64,000 nucleotides of DNA, taken from contig NZ_PISM01000018.1 in NCBI RefSeq assembly GCF_002929225.1, positions 558,001 through 622,000 on the forward strand, written 5' to 3'. Under the pieces are notes generated by a model. The model saw only the letters and a list, made by a program, of their open reading frames with translations. It had not been told where the DNA came from and ran no database searches. The translations under genes were made by a program, and so were the position numbers. Positions 35,787 through 44,976 of this stretch are shown piece by piece (positions within the stretch are counted from its first letter, which is position 1; every line of letters begins with the position of its first letter). The stretch is from Stutzerimonas kunmingensis (lineage in GTDB: Bacteria > Pseudomonadota > Gammaproteobacteria > Pseudomonadales > Pseudomonadaceae).

Positions 35787-36755
35787 TCAAACCCGCGCCC
35801 GCACCTGCCGCGGGCTGATGCCGAACTGGCGTTTGAACGCCGTGGCGAAGTTGGCCGGACTGTTGTAGCCGGCGCGCCAGGCCGCCTCGTTGACGCTGGC
35901 ACCTTCACATTCCAATGCCTCCCGCGCCAGTTGCAGTCGGCGGGCACGCTGGTACTCGAACACGGTCATGCCCTTGAACAGGCGAAACTGCCGCTGCAGC
36001 GTGGTGGCATTGACGCCCATCTCCCGGGCGATGCGCTCCAGCGTCCAGTCGTCGGCCTCACCGCTGTCGAGGAGCGCGAGGAGGCGTTGCAGACGACGGT
36101 ACTCCTGCGGGCGCAGGCCCTGTTCCGCCGACGCCGAGCCATCACCCAGGCTGATCAGTGCTTCGCAGGCGATGTCCAGTGCGCGGCTTTCCAGGTACAG
36201 GCCCTGAAGCAGCGCGCCATAGCCGGGCGGGTTGAGCATCTGCTCGGCCAGGGTCAGCAGCCGCGCCGAGGGCTTCCAGATGCGCGGCGTCAGATGACTG
36301 TCCATGAAGCGGCGGATCGCGGCATCACTCGAGTCGACACCCTCCCCGCGCCCTTCGAACCAGTCCGGCGTCAGGCTAACCACCAGCTTGCGGATATGAC
36401 TGCCGCGGCGCGCCTGGCGGCGGAACAGCACGGGCTCGTTCATCGAAACCGCCACGCCCTCGGGGGCTCGCTGCGACGCCGACTGACCGAGCGTCAGCGA
36501 CAGATCGCCATAGCTGACCCGGCTCTGGCCCTGCAGAAAGAGCACGAACGATACCCGCGGACCAACCACGTTTTCGGTGACGAAATCCTGCAGCTCTTCG
36601 CAATCGGACCAGTGCAGCGACAGGCCATCCCGCAGCTGCGCCCACTTCACCCGGCCGTAGAGCAGGCGGTCGTCATCCTCGTTGGGCAGGCGCAGCCCCG
36701 GCCTGCTCATGGCCGGCAACTCATCGCCACGAATGATGTGATCGGCTTGATTCAT
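35787..36755 (-). CDS. AraC-family regulator, PchR-like, of the siderophore receptor
   Basis: A 322-residue transcription factor. The N-terminal ligand domain (about 1-215) has FVLFLQGQSRVSYGDLSLTLG. The C-terminal AraC domain has two helix-turn-helix units: LERIAREMGVNATTLQRQFRLF and VNEAAWRAGYNSPANFATAFKRQFGISP. PchR-type regulators bind a ferric siderophore and activate the receptor gene; the divergent TonB receptor gene fits. The start at 36755 is chosen because an earlier ATG frame lacks support. Regulation by Fur is suggested by the box in the shared 172-bp gap. Confidence 0.85.
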   Translation of the reverse strand: MNQADHIIRGDELPAMSRPGLRLPNEDDDRLLYGRVKWAQLRDGLSLHWSDCEELQDFVTENVVGPRVSFVLFLQGQSRVSYGDLSLTLGQSASQRAPEGVAVSMNEPVLFRRQARRGSHIRKLVVSLTPDWFEGRGEGVDSSDAAIRRFMDSHLTPRIWKPSARLLTLAEQMLNPPGYGALLQGLYLESRALDIACEALISLGDGSASAEQGLRPQEYRRLQRLLALLDSGEADDWTLERIAREMGVNATTLQRQFRLFKGMTVFEYQRARRLQLAREALECEGASVNEAAWRAGYNSPANFATAFKRQFGISPRQVRARV

Positions 36756-36858
36756 GCGGCGCTGCGCCTCGAACTGACGGGATTGCAAAGCAAATGTTCG
36801 GCCCCGCAAAGGTTCGCGGAGCGGCTGGGTGGCAGACTACGCGCCGACATCTTTTGAT

Positions 36859-36877
36859 GCAAATCATTATCATTAAG
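36859..36877. promoter_or_regulatory. Fur box upstream of TonB receptor
   Basis: GCAAATCATTATCATTAAG matches the 19-bp Fur consensus (GATAATGATAATCATTATC) well in its right half. It is AT-rich in a GC-rich context and lies 51 bp before the receptor start. Iron repression of the receptor and perhaps the AraC regulator is expected. Confidence 0.8.
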
Positions 36878-36927
36878 AAGCGCGAACGTTTGCCAACACG
36901 TCGCCGCCGCTGCGACAGGAGCCGCCC

Positions 36928-39066
36928 ATGGACAGAATTCTCCGCACCTCAAGCCTCAGACCATTGCTGCTCGCCGGCCTGCTCGCCCCGTTTCCGTTGA
37001 GCGCCCTGGCGCAGAGTGTCGCCGCTCAGGCCGAGCCGGTGCAGCTGGAGAGCATCACCGTCGAAGGCAACCGCCTGTACGACATGCCGTCTTCGGAGCA
37101 AAGCGGAGGCTACACCGTGCCGGCCGCAACCGTCGGCACCAAGACGCCGGCCGAACTGCGCGACATTCCGCAGTCGATCAGCGTGTACACCAGCGATTAC
37201 ATCCGCGACCGCCAGTTCGTGAACCTCGATGACCTGGCCAAGTACTCAACCGGCCTGCGCACCCTGAGCAACGACAGCGGGCGCTCGTCGATCTATGCGC
37301 GCGGCTACGAGTACGACGAATTCAACATCGATGGCCTGCCCGCGCCGATGGCCAGCATCAACGGTACGCTGCCGTCGCTGTCGCCGTTCGATCGGGTCGA
37401 GGTCATGCGCGGGCCGTCCGGGCTGTTCAACAGCACCAGCGAGATGGGTGGCATCGTCAACATGGTGCGCAAGCGCCCGACCCGCGAATTCCAGGGCAGC
37501 CTGACCGGGCGCTACGGCAGCTGGGACACCCATTACCTGGAAGCCGACCTGTCCGGCCCGCTCGACGAGCAGGGGCGCGTGCGCGGCCGTACGGTCATCT
37601 CCCGCGCCGACACCAACGGCGAGGTCGACTACAACGCCAACACCAGCGAGAGCTTCTATGGCGCGCTGGACATCGACTTGTCCGACGCCACCGTCATGTC
37701 TTTCGGGCTGATTCACCAGACCAAGGACATCCTTCCGCACAACGGCTATCCGGCCGCCATCGACGGCAGCCTGGAAGACTTCAGTCGCTCAACCTACCTG
37801 GGCGCCGACTGGGGGGATTTCGACAGCCGCGGCACCGACGTCGTCGCCGAGCTGACCCATCGCTTCGACAATGGCGGCTACGGTCGCGTGGCGGTGCGCG
37901 GCTCCAGGCGCGCGACCGATTACCTCTATGCCTTCACCGCGCGCAACGTCAACAGCGGCGCGACCAGCCTGGCCTACACCGCCCGCGATCTGGAGCAGGA
38001 CACCCTCGCCGTGGATGCCAACTACAGCCAGCCGTTCGAGCTGCTCGGGCAGGTCAGCGAGTTTGTCATCGGCAGCGATTTCAAACGCTACGAGACCGAG
38101 TATGCGGACGCCCGCGGCAATCTCGGCGCCATCGACGTCGCCAGCTACCAGCCGGGCGACACCAGCAAGCCGAACGTCACCTTCGGTACGCCGACCGAAA
38201 CCGACGAGCGCGAAGCCGGCCTCTACGCCAAGCTGACCTTCCGCCCGATCCAGCGCCTGGCGCTGATCGGCGGCGCGCGGGTCAGCAGCTTCGAAGGCGA
38301 GAACAGCAGCGCCACGCAGGATGTGCGCGAGTCCGGCTATGTCACGCCCTACGGCGGCCTGGTGTTCGATCTGGATGACCAGCACTCTCTCTACGCCAGC
38401 TACTCGCAGGTATTCAAGCCGCAGAGCGAGGCCGGTGTCGACGGTCGCATCATCGACCCGCGCGAAGGCGAGCAGTACGAGGTGGGCATCAAGGGCAGCT
38501 ATTTCGGCGGCGACCTCAATGCGCGCATCACCGCCTTCCAGCTCACCGACGAGAACCGCGCGGCCGGCGCCATCGATGACAGTGGCGCGCCGATCAGCGG
38601 CGTCTACGAGGCCACCGGCAAGACCCGCATCCGCGGTGGCGAACTGGAAATCAGCGGCTACCTGACCCCCGACTGGGAAGTGCTGGCCGGCTACACCTAT
38701 ATGAAAACCGAGAACCTGGCCGGTGACGACTACGCGCTCTTCGCGCTGATGCCCCAGCACCAGGCCTCGCTGTGGACCAAGTACACCCTGCCCGGCGGTG
38801 CCCTGCGCGGCCTGGGGATCGGTGGTGGCGTGACCGCGATGAGCGACTACTACATCGAACGCGCCGGCAGCCCGCGCCTCAGCGCACCGGGTTATGCAGT
38901 GGTGGATGCCAAGCTGTCCTACCCGATCACCGACAAGCTGACCGGCACCTTCGACGTGAACAACCTGCTCGACCGCAAATACGTTTCCCGGGTTGGCAGC
39001 GTCGGCACCTTCAACTTCTACGGCCCGTCGCGCAGCTTCACGGTGGGCGCCCGTTACGAGTTCTGA
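36928..39066 (+). CDS. TonB-dependent ferric-siderophore receptor
   Basis: A 712-residue outer-membrane receptor. A signal peptide covers about residues 1-29 (ending ALAQS). The plug domain follows (about 65-180) with IPQSISVYTSDYIRDR, SSIYARGYEYDEFNIDG and RVEVMRGPSGLFNST, and the rest is a 22-strand barrel ending in aromatic F. The plug resembles FhuE/FpvA-type receptors for hydroxamate or mixed siderophores rather than catecholate PfeA, but this is only a motif impression. AGGAGCCG precedes the ATG and a Fur box lies upstream. Downstream are DUF2218 and an esterase gene. Confidence 0.9.
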   Translation: MDRILRTSSLRPLLLAGLLAPFPLSALAQSVAAQAEPVQLESITVEGNRLYDMPSSEQSGGYTVPAATVGTKTPAELRDIPQSISVYTSDYIRDRQFVNLDDLAKYSTGLRTLSNDSGRSSIYARGYEYDEFNIDGLPAPMASINGTLPSLSPFDRVEVMRGPSGLFNSTSEMGGIVNMVRKRPTREFQGSLTGRYGSWDTHYLEADLSGPLDEQGRVRGRTVISRADTNGEVDYNANTSESFYGALDIDLSDATVMSFGLIHQTKDILPHNGYPAAIDGSLEDFSRSTYLGADWGDFDSRGTDVVAELTHRFDNGGYGRVAVRGSRRATDYLYAFTARNVNSGATSLAYTARDLEQDTLAVDANYSQPFELLGQVSEFVIGSDFKRYETEYADARGNLGAIDVASYQPGDTSKPNVTFGTPTETDEREAGLYAKLTFRPIQRLALIGGARVSSFEGENSSATQDVRESGYVTPYGGLVFDLDDQHSLYASYSQVFKPQSEAGVDGRIIDPREGEQYEVGIKGSYFGGDLNARITAFQLTDENRAAGAIDDSGAPISGVYEATGKTRIRGGELEISGYLTPDWEVLAGYTYMKTENLAGDDYALFALMPQHQASLWTKYTLPGGALRGLGIGGGVTAMSDYYIERAGSPRLSAPGYAVVDAKLSYPITDKLTGTFDVNNLLDRKYVSRVGSVGTFNFYGPSRSFTVGARYEF

Positions 39067-39120
39067 TCCACCTGGCCGCCTGCGCCCGTAGGCGTCGGCG
39101 GCTGACTTCCGGAGATCACC

Positions 39121-39438
39121 ATGCCCCAGTTTCACGCCCAGGTGGCGACACCCCGCGCGTCACGCAACATGATGCGGCTGTGCAAACACTTCGCGCACAA
39201 GGCCGAAGTCCAGCTGGACGAACGTCAGGCGCAGGTCGAATTCGCCTTCGGCCAGTGCCTGATGCTCGCCGATGACGAGCGACTGCTGATCGACTGCCAG
39301 GCCGAGGCCGGCGAGGCGGAAAAGCGCCTGCGCTTCGTTATCGACGACCACCTCCACCGCTTTTCCGGCGAGGAAGCACTGAAGGTGAACTGGCTGGACG
39401 GGCCACTGCCGCCACGCCACAGGCAGGTCGAGCCATGA
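39121..39438 (+). CDS. DUF2218 protein of the siderophore locus
   Basis: A 105-residue soluble protein of DUF2218, with ATPRASRNMMRLCKHFAHK and LRFVIDDHLHRFSGEEALKVNW. Family members occur next to siderophore receptors and esterases, so a role in handling siderophore or iron is inferred. GGAGATCACC precedes the ATG. It overlaps the esterase gene by four bases and lies 54 bp after the receptor stop. Confidence 0.82.
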   Translation: MPQFHAQVATPRASRNMMRLCKHFAHKAEVQLDERQAQVEFAFGQCLMLADDERLLIDCQAEAGEAEKRLRFVIDDHLHRFSGEEALKVNWLDGPLPPRHRQVEP

Positions 39439-40385
39439 AAGGCGCCCTGCTCGCCCTGCTCGCCAGTCTGGGGCTTGCCGCAGTACAGGCACACGCCGGG
39501 GAAGAAGCCGGCTGGCAGCCGGTTCGACTGCCGCACAGCAATCAGCGTGACCTGCATTCGCAACGCACTGGCAAGAACTACCGCATCTTCGTCTCTGCGC
39601 CGCGACACGCGCCTCCGCCGGGTGGCTATCCGGTGCTCTATGTGCTGGATGGCAACGCCCTGTTTCCGGGGCTGGCGATCCAGGCCCAGGCCCTGGAGGA
39701 TCGGCCCGACCCTAATCTTCGCGATTCGGTACTGGTGGTCGGCATCGGCTACCCCGGCGAGGCCCTGTACGACTTCAAGGCGCGCGCCGAGGATTACACG
39801 CCCAAAGCCGACGATCGCCAGCGCCTGCCGAGCCGCGAACCGTCGCCATCGGGCGGTGCCGATGACTTTCTGGCCTTTATCGAGCACGAACTCAAACCCC
39901 TGATCGCCAAGCGCTACCCGGTAGACGCGCGACGGCAGACGCTGTTCGGCCATTCCTACGGCGGCCTGTTCACCCTCTACACACTGTTCACCAAGCCGCA
40001 GGCATTTCAGGGCTATGTGGCCGCCAGTCCGTCGATCTGGTGGTACCAGGGCTACGTCGAACGCACGCTCGAAGCGTTCGAACGGCAGCTCGCGGACCAG
40101 CCTGTCGCCGCGCGCCTGCTGGTCACCGCTGGCGGTGCCGAAGAGCCGGCGGCGGATGCCGCCATGGACGACCCGCGCCAGCGCCATATGGCCGAGCGGC
40201 GCATGGTCGGCAATGCCCGGGACCTGGTCGACCGTCTGCGCCGGCTGTCCAGCCACGGCCTGCACAGCGAATTCCAGCTGTTTCCGGGAGCCAACCACGG
40301 CACCAACGCCGCACACAGCTCGGTCGTGGCACTGGCGTTGGCGGCCGCGATCGGGCGCCAGCCATCCCGCGATCAGGACGACTGA
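39435..40385 (+). CDS. Periplasmic siderophore esterase (IroE/PfeE-like alpha/beta hydrolase)
   Basis: A 316-residue exported hydrolase. Signal peptide at residues 1-21 (ending AHAGE). The family signature is YPVLYVLDGNALFPGLA, then the nucleophile elbow LFGHSYGGLFTLYTLF, FQGYVAASPSIWW, and PGANHGTNAAHS with the catalytic histidine. Such enzymes (IroE, Fes relatives, PfeE of P. aeruginosa) cut the ester bonds of trilactone siderophores in the periplasm. Its overlap with DUF2218 and position behind a TonB receptor support a siderophore role; the actual substrate is not known. Confidence 0.82.
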   Translation: MKGALLALLASLGLAAVQAHAGEEAGWQPVRLPHSNQRDLHSQRTGKNYRIFVSAPRHAPPPGGYPVLYVLDGNALFPGLAIQAQALEDRPDPNLRDSVLVVGIGYPGEALYDFKARAEDYTPKADDRQRLPSREPSPSGGADDFLAFIEHELKPLIAKRYPVDARRQTLFGHSYGGLFTLYTLFTKPQAFQGYVAASPSIWWYQGYVERTLEAFERQLADQPVAARLLVTAGGAEEPAADAAMDDPRQRHMAERRMVGNARDLVDRLRRLSSHGLHSEFQLFPGANHGTNAAHSSVVALALAAAIGRQPSRDQDD

Positions 40386-40489
40386 GGATGACGAAAGCGA
40401 CGAGAACCGACCGGTCAGCCGGCCAGGGCAAGTGCAGGCAAATGCCCGGTGCTAGAGTCGGCGCTGCCTTTTCCATCACTGGAGACACC

Positions 40490-40936
40490 ATGCGTCCTCT
40501 TTTCAATGCCCTGCTGCTGGCCCTGCCACTCTCGCTCTCTTCACTGGCCTTTGCCGCCGAATCGCCTGCCGGCCGCTGGCAGACCATCGACGATGAAACC
40601 GGCAAGCCCAAGTCCATCGTCGAAATCCAGCAGGCCGCTGACGGCACGCTGAGCGGCAAGGTCGCTGAAATCCTGAAATCGGATCACGGGCCGAACCCGG
40701 TCTGCAGCGAATGCGACGGAGAGCGCAAGGATCAGCCCATCACCGGCATGACCATTCTCTGGGAGCTCAAGCCGGACGGCGAACAGGCCTGGAGCGATGG
40801 CACCATCCTCGACCCGGCCAAGGGCAAGACCTACCGCGCCAAGGCCAGGCTGGTCGAAGGCGGCGACAAGCTGGAAGTCCGCGGCTACATCGGCATCGAG
40901 GCGCTGGGCCGTACGCAGACCTGGATTCGCCAGTAA
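40490..40936 (+). CDS. DUF2147 secreted protein
   Basis: A 148-residue exported protein. Signal peptide about residues 1-22 (ending FAAES). The DUF2147 domain has GRWQTIDDETGKPKSIVEI, ILDPAKGKTYRAKARL and VRGYIGIEALGRTQTWIR. It contains CSEC (cysteines about 70-73), which may form a disulfide. GGAGACACC lies before the ATG. Function unknown; probably its own transcription unit after the siderophore genes. Confidence 0.88.
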   Translation: MRPLFNALLLALPLSLSSLAFAAESPAGRWQTIDDETGKPKSIVEIQQAADGTLSGKVAEILKSDHGPNPVCSECDGERKDQPITGMTILWELKPDGEQAWSDGTILDPAKGKTYRAKARLVEGGDKLEVRGYIGIEALGRTQTWIRQ

Positions 40937-41015
40937 CCTCGCTCGGCATCCGAGAGCCGGACCGCCGCCCGGCTCCCGGACTGCACGGTGGCGCCAGGCC
41001 AGGGTCGAACCCTGC

Positions 41016-42230
41016 ATGCACTCACTTGCCCTGCGCCTCCTGCACCCATCGAGCCCCCGCCCTCGCCGCGCACTCTGCCTGGCGATGTTGTTCCTTCTCT
41101 GCCCCCTGGCAGTCGCCGATACCCGGCTGACCGCCGTGCTCGCGCAGGCCGAGCGCCTGGAGCAGCTGCAAACCCTGATCATCGCCCAGCGTGGCGAGAT
41201 CCTTGCCGAGCGCGGTTACCGCGGCCATCGCACGACCACGCCGAGCAACATCAAATCCGCGTCCAAATCGGTGATTTCCGCACTGGTCGGCATCGCCATC
41301 GACAAGGGCGTCATCGAGAGCGTCGAGCAGCCCATTGCGGAGCTGCTGCCAGCCGACCTGCCCGGCAAGCCCGATCCACGTCTGCAGCAGGTGACGGTTG
41401 GCAACCTGCTGAGCATGCAGGCCGGGCTCGGATCGACCTCCGGGCGCAATTACGGCGCCTGGGTGGCGAGTCGCAACTGGGTTCGCGCCGCGCTGGCACG
41501 TCCGTTCGAGGCCGACCCCGGCACGGCGATGATCTATTCGACGGGCTCCAGCCATCTGCTCTCGGCCATCCTCACGCGGCGCACCGGCAAATCCACATTG
41601 CAGCTGGCGCGACAGTGGCTGGCGCCGCTCGACGGCTTCGCCATCAGCGCCTGGACGCGCGACCCGCAGGGCATCTACCTGGGCGGCAACGAGATGGCGA
41701 TGACGCCAAGCTCGCTGTTGGCCTTTGGCGAGCTCTACCGCCGCGGCGGGCTCAGCGCATCCGGCGAGCGATTGCTGTCGCAGGACTGGATAGAAGCGTC
41801 CTGGACACCCCGCACCCGCTCGCGCTACACCGGGCACGGCTACGGCTATGGCTGGTTCATCACCGAGCTGGGCGGAGCAGCGGTGCGCTATGGCTGGGGC
41901 TATGGCGGGCAGATGATCTTCGTGGTGCCGGGCCTCGAGATGACGGTGGTGATGACCTCCAACACCCAGCAGCCCTCCAGCGGCGCCATGGGGCATCGCG
42001 ACGCGCTGCACCGGCTGCTCGGCGAGATCATCGGCGCGCTGCGGCTCGCAGAAGCCCCCGGTTCGAATAACTCAACCCTCTCATGGCTGCAGGCCCGAGC
42101 TAGGCGAATGCAACGAAGCCTGCCCTGCAAATCGCGTTGCCATTCCGAAATCGTCCTTTGCGACGAACGGAGCGCCTCCGCCCGCATGCCGGCTCAAGTT
42201 ACTTTCTCGCCAAGCCGACAACTGGGGTAA
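41016..42230 (+). CDS. Serine hydrolase (class C beta-lactamase family) with unusual C-terminal tail
   Basis: A 404-residue protein. A hydrophobic segment at about residues 18-34 (CLAMLFLLCPLAVAD) follows a basic N-terminus and acts as signal. The catalytic SxxK is in KSASKSVISALVGIAI (about residue 87), the YxN-like second motif is probably YSTGSSHLL, and GYGYGWFITELGG and GYGGQMIFVVPGL give the C-terminal part. It is likely a peptidase or esterase, not an antibiotic-degrading lactamase. The final 55 or so residues, after RLAEAPGS, are basic, with no family resemblance, and may reflect loss of the original stop. Confidence 0.78.
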   Translation: MHSLALRLLHPSSPRPRRALCLAMLFLLCPLAVADTRLTAVLAQAERLEQLQTLIIAQRGEILAERGYRGHRTTTPSNIKSASKSVISALVGIAIDKGVIESVEQPIAELLPADLPGKPDPRLQQVTVGNLLSMQAGLGSTSGRNYGAWVASRNWVRAALARPFEADPGTAMIYSTGSSHLLSAILTRRTGKSTLQLARQWLAPLDGFAISAWTRDPQGIYLGGNEMAMTPSSLLAFGELYRRGGLSASGERLLSQDWIEASWTPRTRSRYTGHGYGYGWFITELGGAAVRYGWGYGGQMIFVVPGLEMTVVMTSNTQQPSSGAMGHRDALHRLLGEIIGALRLAEAPGSNNSTLSWLQARARRMQRSLPCKSRCHSEIVLCDERSASARMPAQVTFSPSRQLG

Positions 42231-42298
42231 GCCTCGGCCATGCCATGGTCTTCCAACATCGCTCACCACGCGCGCCCCATTGAAGCAGGTTCGTCACC

Positions 42299-44239
42299 AT
42301 GAATATCAAGCAAAAACTGATATGGGCGTTTTTGACCATCGCGTCGGTGCCCGTCATAGCCGTCGCCATCGTCGTCATCCTTAATGTCAGGAGCGATGCA
42401 CGGCAGCAATTTGTGGATAGCAGTAGCCGCGAAATGCGCCAGGTCGAGAACGCGATGAACCTCTTCTTCGAAGGCATCGAACAAAACGTTGCCTACCTCG
42501 CCGCCTTGCCCGAGATTACCGAGGCCCGCGACCTGAAAGATTTCACCACTGCGGACGCGGCCTCAACGCCACTGCCGGAGAGTAATCGCAGGCTGCTCGG
42601 GTTGTTCGACCATTTCGCCAAAACCCATCCTGCGACCGCCTACCTGTCGCTCGGTCACACAGATGGCTCCTACGCGGGCTGGCCGGAAGACCCACGCATG
42701 AGTAACTACGATCCTCGCGTTCGCCCCTGGTACAAGGAGGCGATGGCCAAGCCCGGACAGATCGTGCAGAGCAGCGTTTACTATTGGGCTCAGGACGATG
42801 TGGTGCTGATCAACAGTGGCCACACCGTCACTAATGCTCAAGGCGAGATAGTCGGCGTGTTTGGTCTCGATGTGTCGCTCAATCAACTGACCTATCTGGT
42901 CAAGCAGATCAAGTTGGGCGAAAGCGGCTATCTCATGCTGGTGGAGAAAGGCGGCAACGTACTGGCTGACCCCAGCAACCCCAAGCACAACTTCAAGTCA
43001 CTCTCAGAACTGGGCGGCGCCTACGCCGAGCTAGCCAATGCCAAAGGCTTGCTTGAAGTGGAAATCAACGGCACCACCTATATGGCCAACGTATGGTCGT
43101 CAGAGAAGCTCGGCTGGCAGTTCATCGGTCTGATCGAGCGCGACGAGGTCATGTCCCGCGCCAACAGCCTGACCCTTCAGATCGCCATCGTCGCAGCCGT
43201 ATTGGCGATCGCTTTTGCCATGATAGGCGCCGCCTTCGCAGGCCTGATCGTACGTCCCATTCGCAGCGTGGCCGGTGGTCTGGAAGGAATCGCCCAAGGC
43301 GAGGGCGATCTCACGCACAGCCTTGACGTGAGAGGCAAAGACGAAACAGCGGTGCTTGCGCGCTGGTTCAATCAATTCCTGGGCGCGATTCGCAACCTGA
43401 TACAGCGCATCAGCAACGCATCCACCGATCTGAGCGCCGCCTCCGACAGTGCGACGCGGGTTGCCGCCGACATGCATGATGCCGCTGAGCGTCAGCGCGG
43501 AGCGGTCGAATTGGTGTCAACCGCCTTCAACGAAATGGTCGCAACCGCCAATGAAGTAGCTCGATCCTGCAGCGGAGCAGCCACTTCGGCTGACGCAGGG
43601 CAGCGGCAGGTTCACGACGGCCAACATCAGATCGACGAGGCTACTGGCAGCGTCTCCCAGCTGAGCGAAAACCTGCTTCACTCAACCCAGTCCATGCAGG
43701 AGCTCGAACAGGACAGCCGCAACATCAACACCATTCTCGACACCATTCGCTCAATCGCCGAACAGACAAACCTGCTAGCACTCAACGCTGCCATCGAAGC
43801 AGCTCGCGCCGGCGAACAGGGACGGGGCTTCGCCGTGGTGGCGGACGAAGTTCGCGCCTTGGCAAAGCGTACGGCCGACTCAACCGGTGAAATCGACGGC
43901 CTTCTTGGCGGTCTCGCCAAGCGCACTCAGGATGTAACCAAGCAGATGCAAAGCAGCTTGGAAATGTCGCAAGCCAGTGTCGCGCGGATACAGAAGGCTC
44001 GCGACAGTTTTGAGCATATACGCGGCTCAGTTGACCATATTCGCGACCAGAACGCGCAGATTGCAACAGCAGCGGAAGAACAACATCAGGTTGCCGAGGA
44101 CATCCACCGGCACATCACGCAGATTCATGAAGATGCCCTGTTGGTAGAGCAACTGGCTGGCTCCGCACAAGCCGATTCAAAGCGCCTGTCAGACATGTCT
44201 GGGGAACTGCGCGGTCTGGTTGGACGCTTTCGTACCTGA
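42299..44239 (+). CDS. Methyl-accepting chemotaxis protein with dCache sensor
   Basis: A 646-residue chemoreceptor. Membrane helix about 8-30, a large periplasmic domain of dCache type (about 33-280) with the signature [13 protein letters not shown] and [17 protein letters not shown], second helix about 285-308, HAMP, and a signalling domain with the hairpin-tip motif [16 protein letters not shown]. The ligand may be an amino acid, amine or organic acid. Base composition is visibly less GC-rich than the flanking genes. It ends 11 bp before the converging response-regulator gene. Confidence 0.9.
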   Translation: MNIKQKLIWAFLTIASVPVIAVAIVVILNVRSDARQQFVDSSSREMRQVENAMNLFFEGIEQNVAYLAALPEITEARDLKDFTTADAASTPLPESNRRLLGLFDHFAKTHPATAYLSLGHTDGSYAGWPEDPRMSNYDPRVRPWYKEAMAKPGQIVQSSVYYWAQDDVVLINSGHTVTNAQGEIVGVFGLDVSLNQLTYLVKQIKLGESGYLMLVEKGGNVLADPSNPKHNFKSLSELGGAYAELANAKGLLEVEINGTTYMANVWSSEKLGWQFIGLIERDEVMSRANSLTLQIAIVAAVLAIAFAMIGAAFAGLIVRPIRSVAGGLEGIAQGEGDLTHSLDVRGKDETAVLARWFNQFLGAIRNLIQRISNASTDLSAASDSATRVAADMHDAAERQRGAVELVSTAFNEMVATANEVARSCSGAATSADAGQRQVHDGQHQIDEATGSVSQLSENLLHSTQSMQELEQDSRNINTILDTIRSIAEQTNLLALNAAIEAARAGEQGRGFAVVADEVRALAKRTADSTGEIDGLLGGLAKRTQDVTKQMQSSLEMSQASVARIQKARDSFEHIRGSVDHIRDQNAQIATAAEEQHQVAEDIHRHITQIHEDALLVEQLAGSAQADSKRLSDMSGELRGLVGRFRT

Positions 44240-44250
44240 GAAGCGTAGCG

Positions 44251-44976
44251 TCAGCCCTGCACCAGCCTTTGCAACGCGGCGCGGTCCAGGCAGCGATAGC
44301 GAAACGAGGGCCGGCCGATCTGCCCGTAGTGAAAGGATTCTTCCAGCAGCTGTGCATCGCTCAGATGCTTGAGGTACTTGCGTACCGACACGCGCGACAT
44401 GCCGGTGGCAGACAGCAGCGTTTCGCTGGTGAAACCGTCCTCGTCCAGCGCCAGGATCGCCTGCGCCACCTGCGCCAGCGATGCCGGTGTCAGCCCCTTG
44501 GGCAGGTCGCCGGGGCGGCGCAGGTCGGTGGCGGGCGCCTGGCTGAACAGCCGGTCGATATCGCCCTGGCCGAGCTGATCCGGCAGGCGGGACAGCGCAT
44601 CGCGGGCACGGCGGCAGGCCTCGACCGCATCGCGGAAGCGCTCGAAACTGAACGGTTTGACCAGGTAATCCCGCGCGCCGAGGCGTTGCGCCGCGCGCAC
44701 GGTCTCGATCTCCGAAGCGGCGGTGATCAGCACGGCATCGGTGTTGCGGTCCTGCGCGCGCAGATGGCGCAGCACCTCCAGCCCGGAGCGATTGCGCAGG
44801 TAGACGTCGAGCAGAAGCAGGTCCACCGCCTCGCGCTCCAGCAACTCGAGCGCGGCCGGCACGCTCTCGCACTGGCCGACCAGCTCGACGCCCTCGAGCC
44901 GGGCCAGGTAATCGACGTTCAGGCGCATGACCATCGGGTCGTCCTCGACGATCAGCACGCGCATGACTGCTTTCAT
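44251..44976 (-). CDS. CitB/DcuR-type response regulator
   Basis: A 241-residue regulator. The receiver (about 4-125) has EDDPMV, the phospho-acceptor in LLLDVYLRNRSG and the lysine in YLVKPFSFERF. The C-terminal helix-turn-helix has FTSETLLSATGMSRVSVRKYLKHL, the CitB/DcuR pattern. The start overlaps the sensor gene stop by ATGA. It probably controls the 2-hydroxycarboxylate transporter gene at 46830. Confidence 0.88.
   Translation of the reverse strand: MKAVMRVLIVEDDPMVMRLNVDYLARLEGVELVGQCESVPAALELLEREAVDLLLLDVYLRNRSGLEVLRHLRAQDRNTDAVLITAASEIETVRAAQRLGARDYLVKPFSFERFRDAVEACRRARDALSRLPDQLGQGDIDRLFSQAPATDLRRPGDLPKGLTPASLAQVAQAILALDEDGFTSETLLSATGMSRVSVRKYLKHLSDAQLLEESFHYGQIGRPSFRYRCLDRAALQRLVQG

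Noticed and set aside
41016..42230. Antibiotic-resistance beta-lactamase
   Set aside because: Only the SxxK-type serine hydrolase core is visible, and the family includes many esterases and peptidases; no resistance context.
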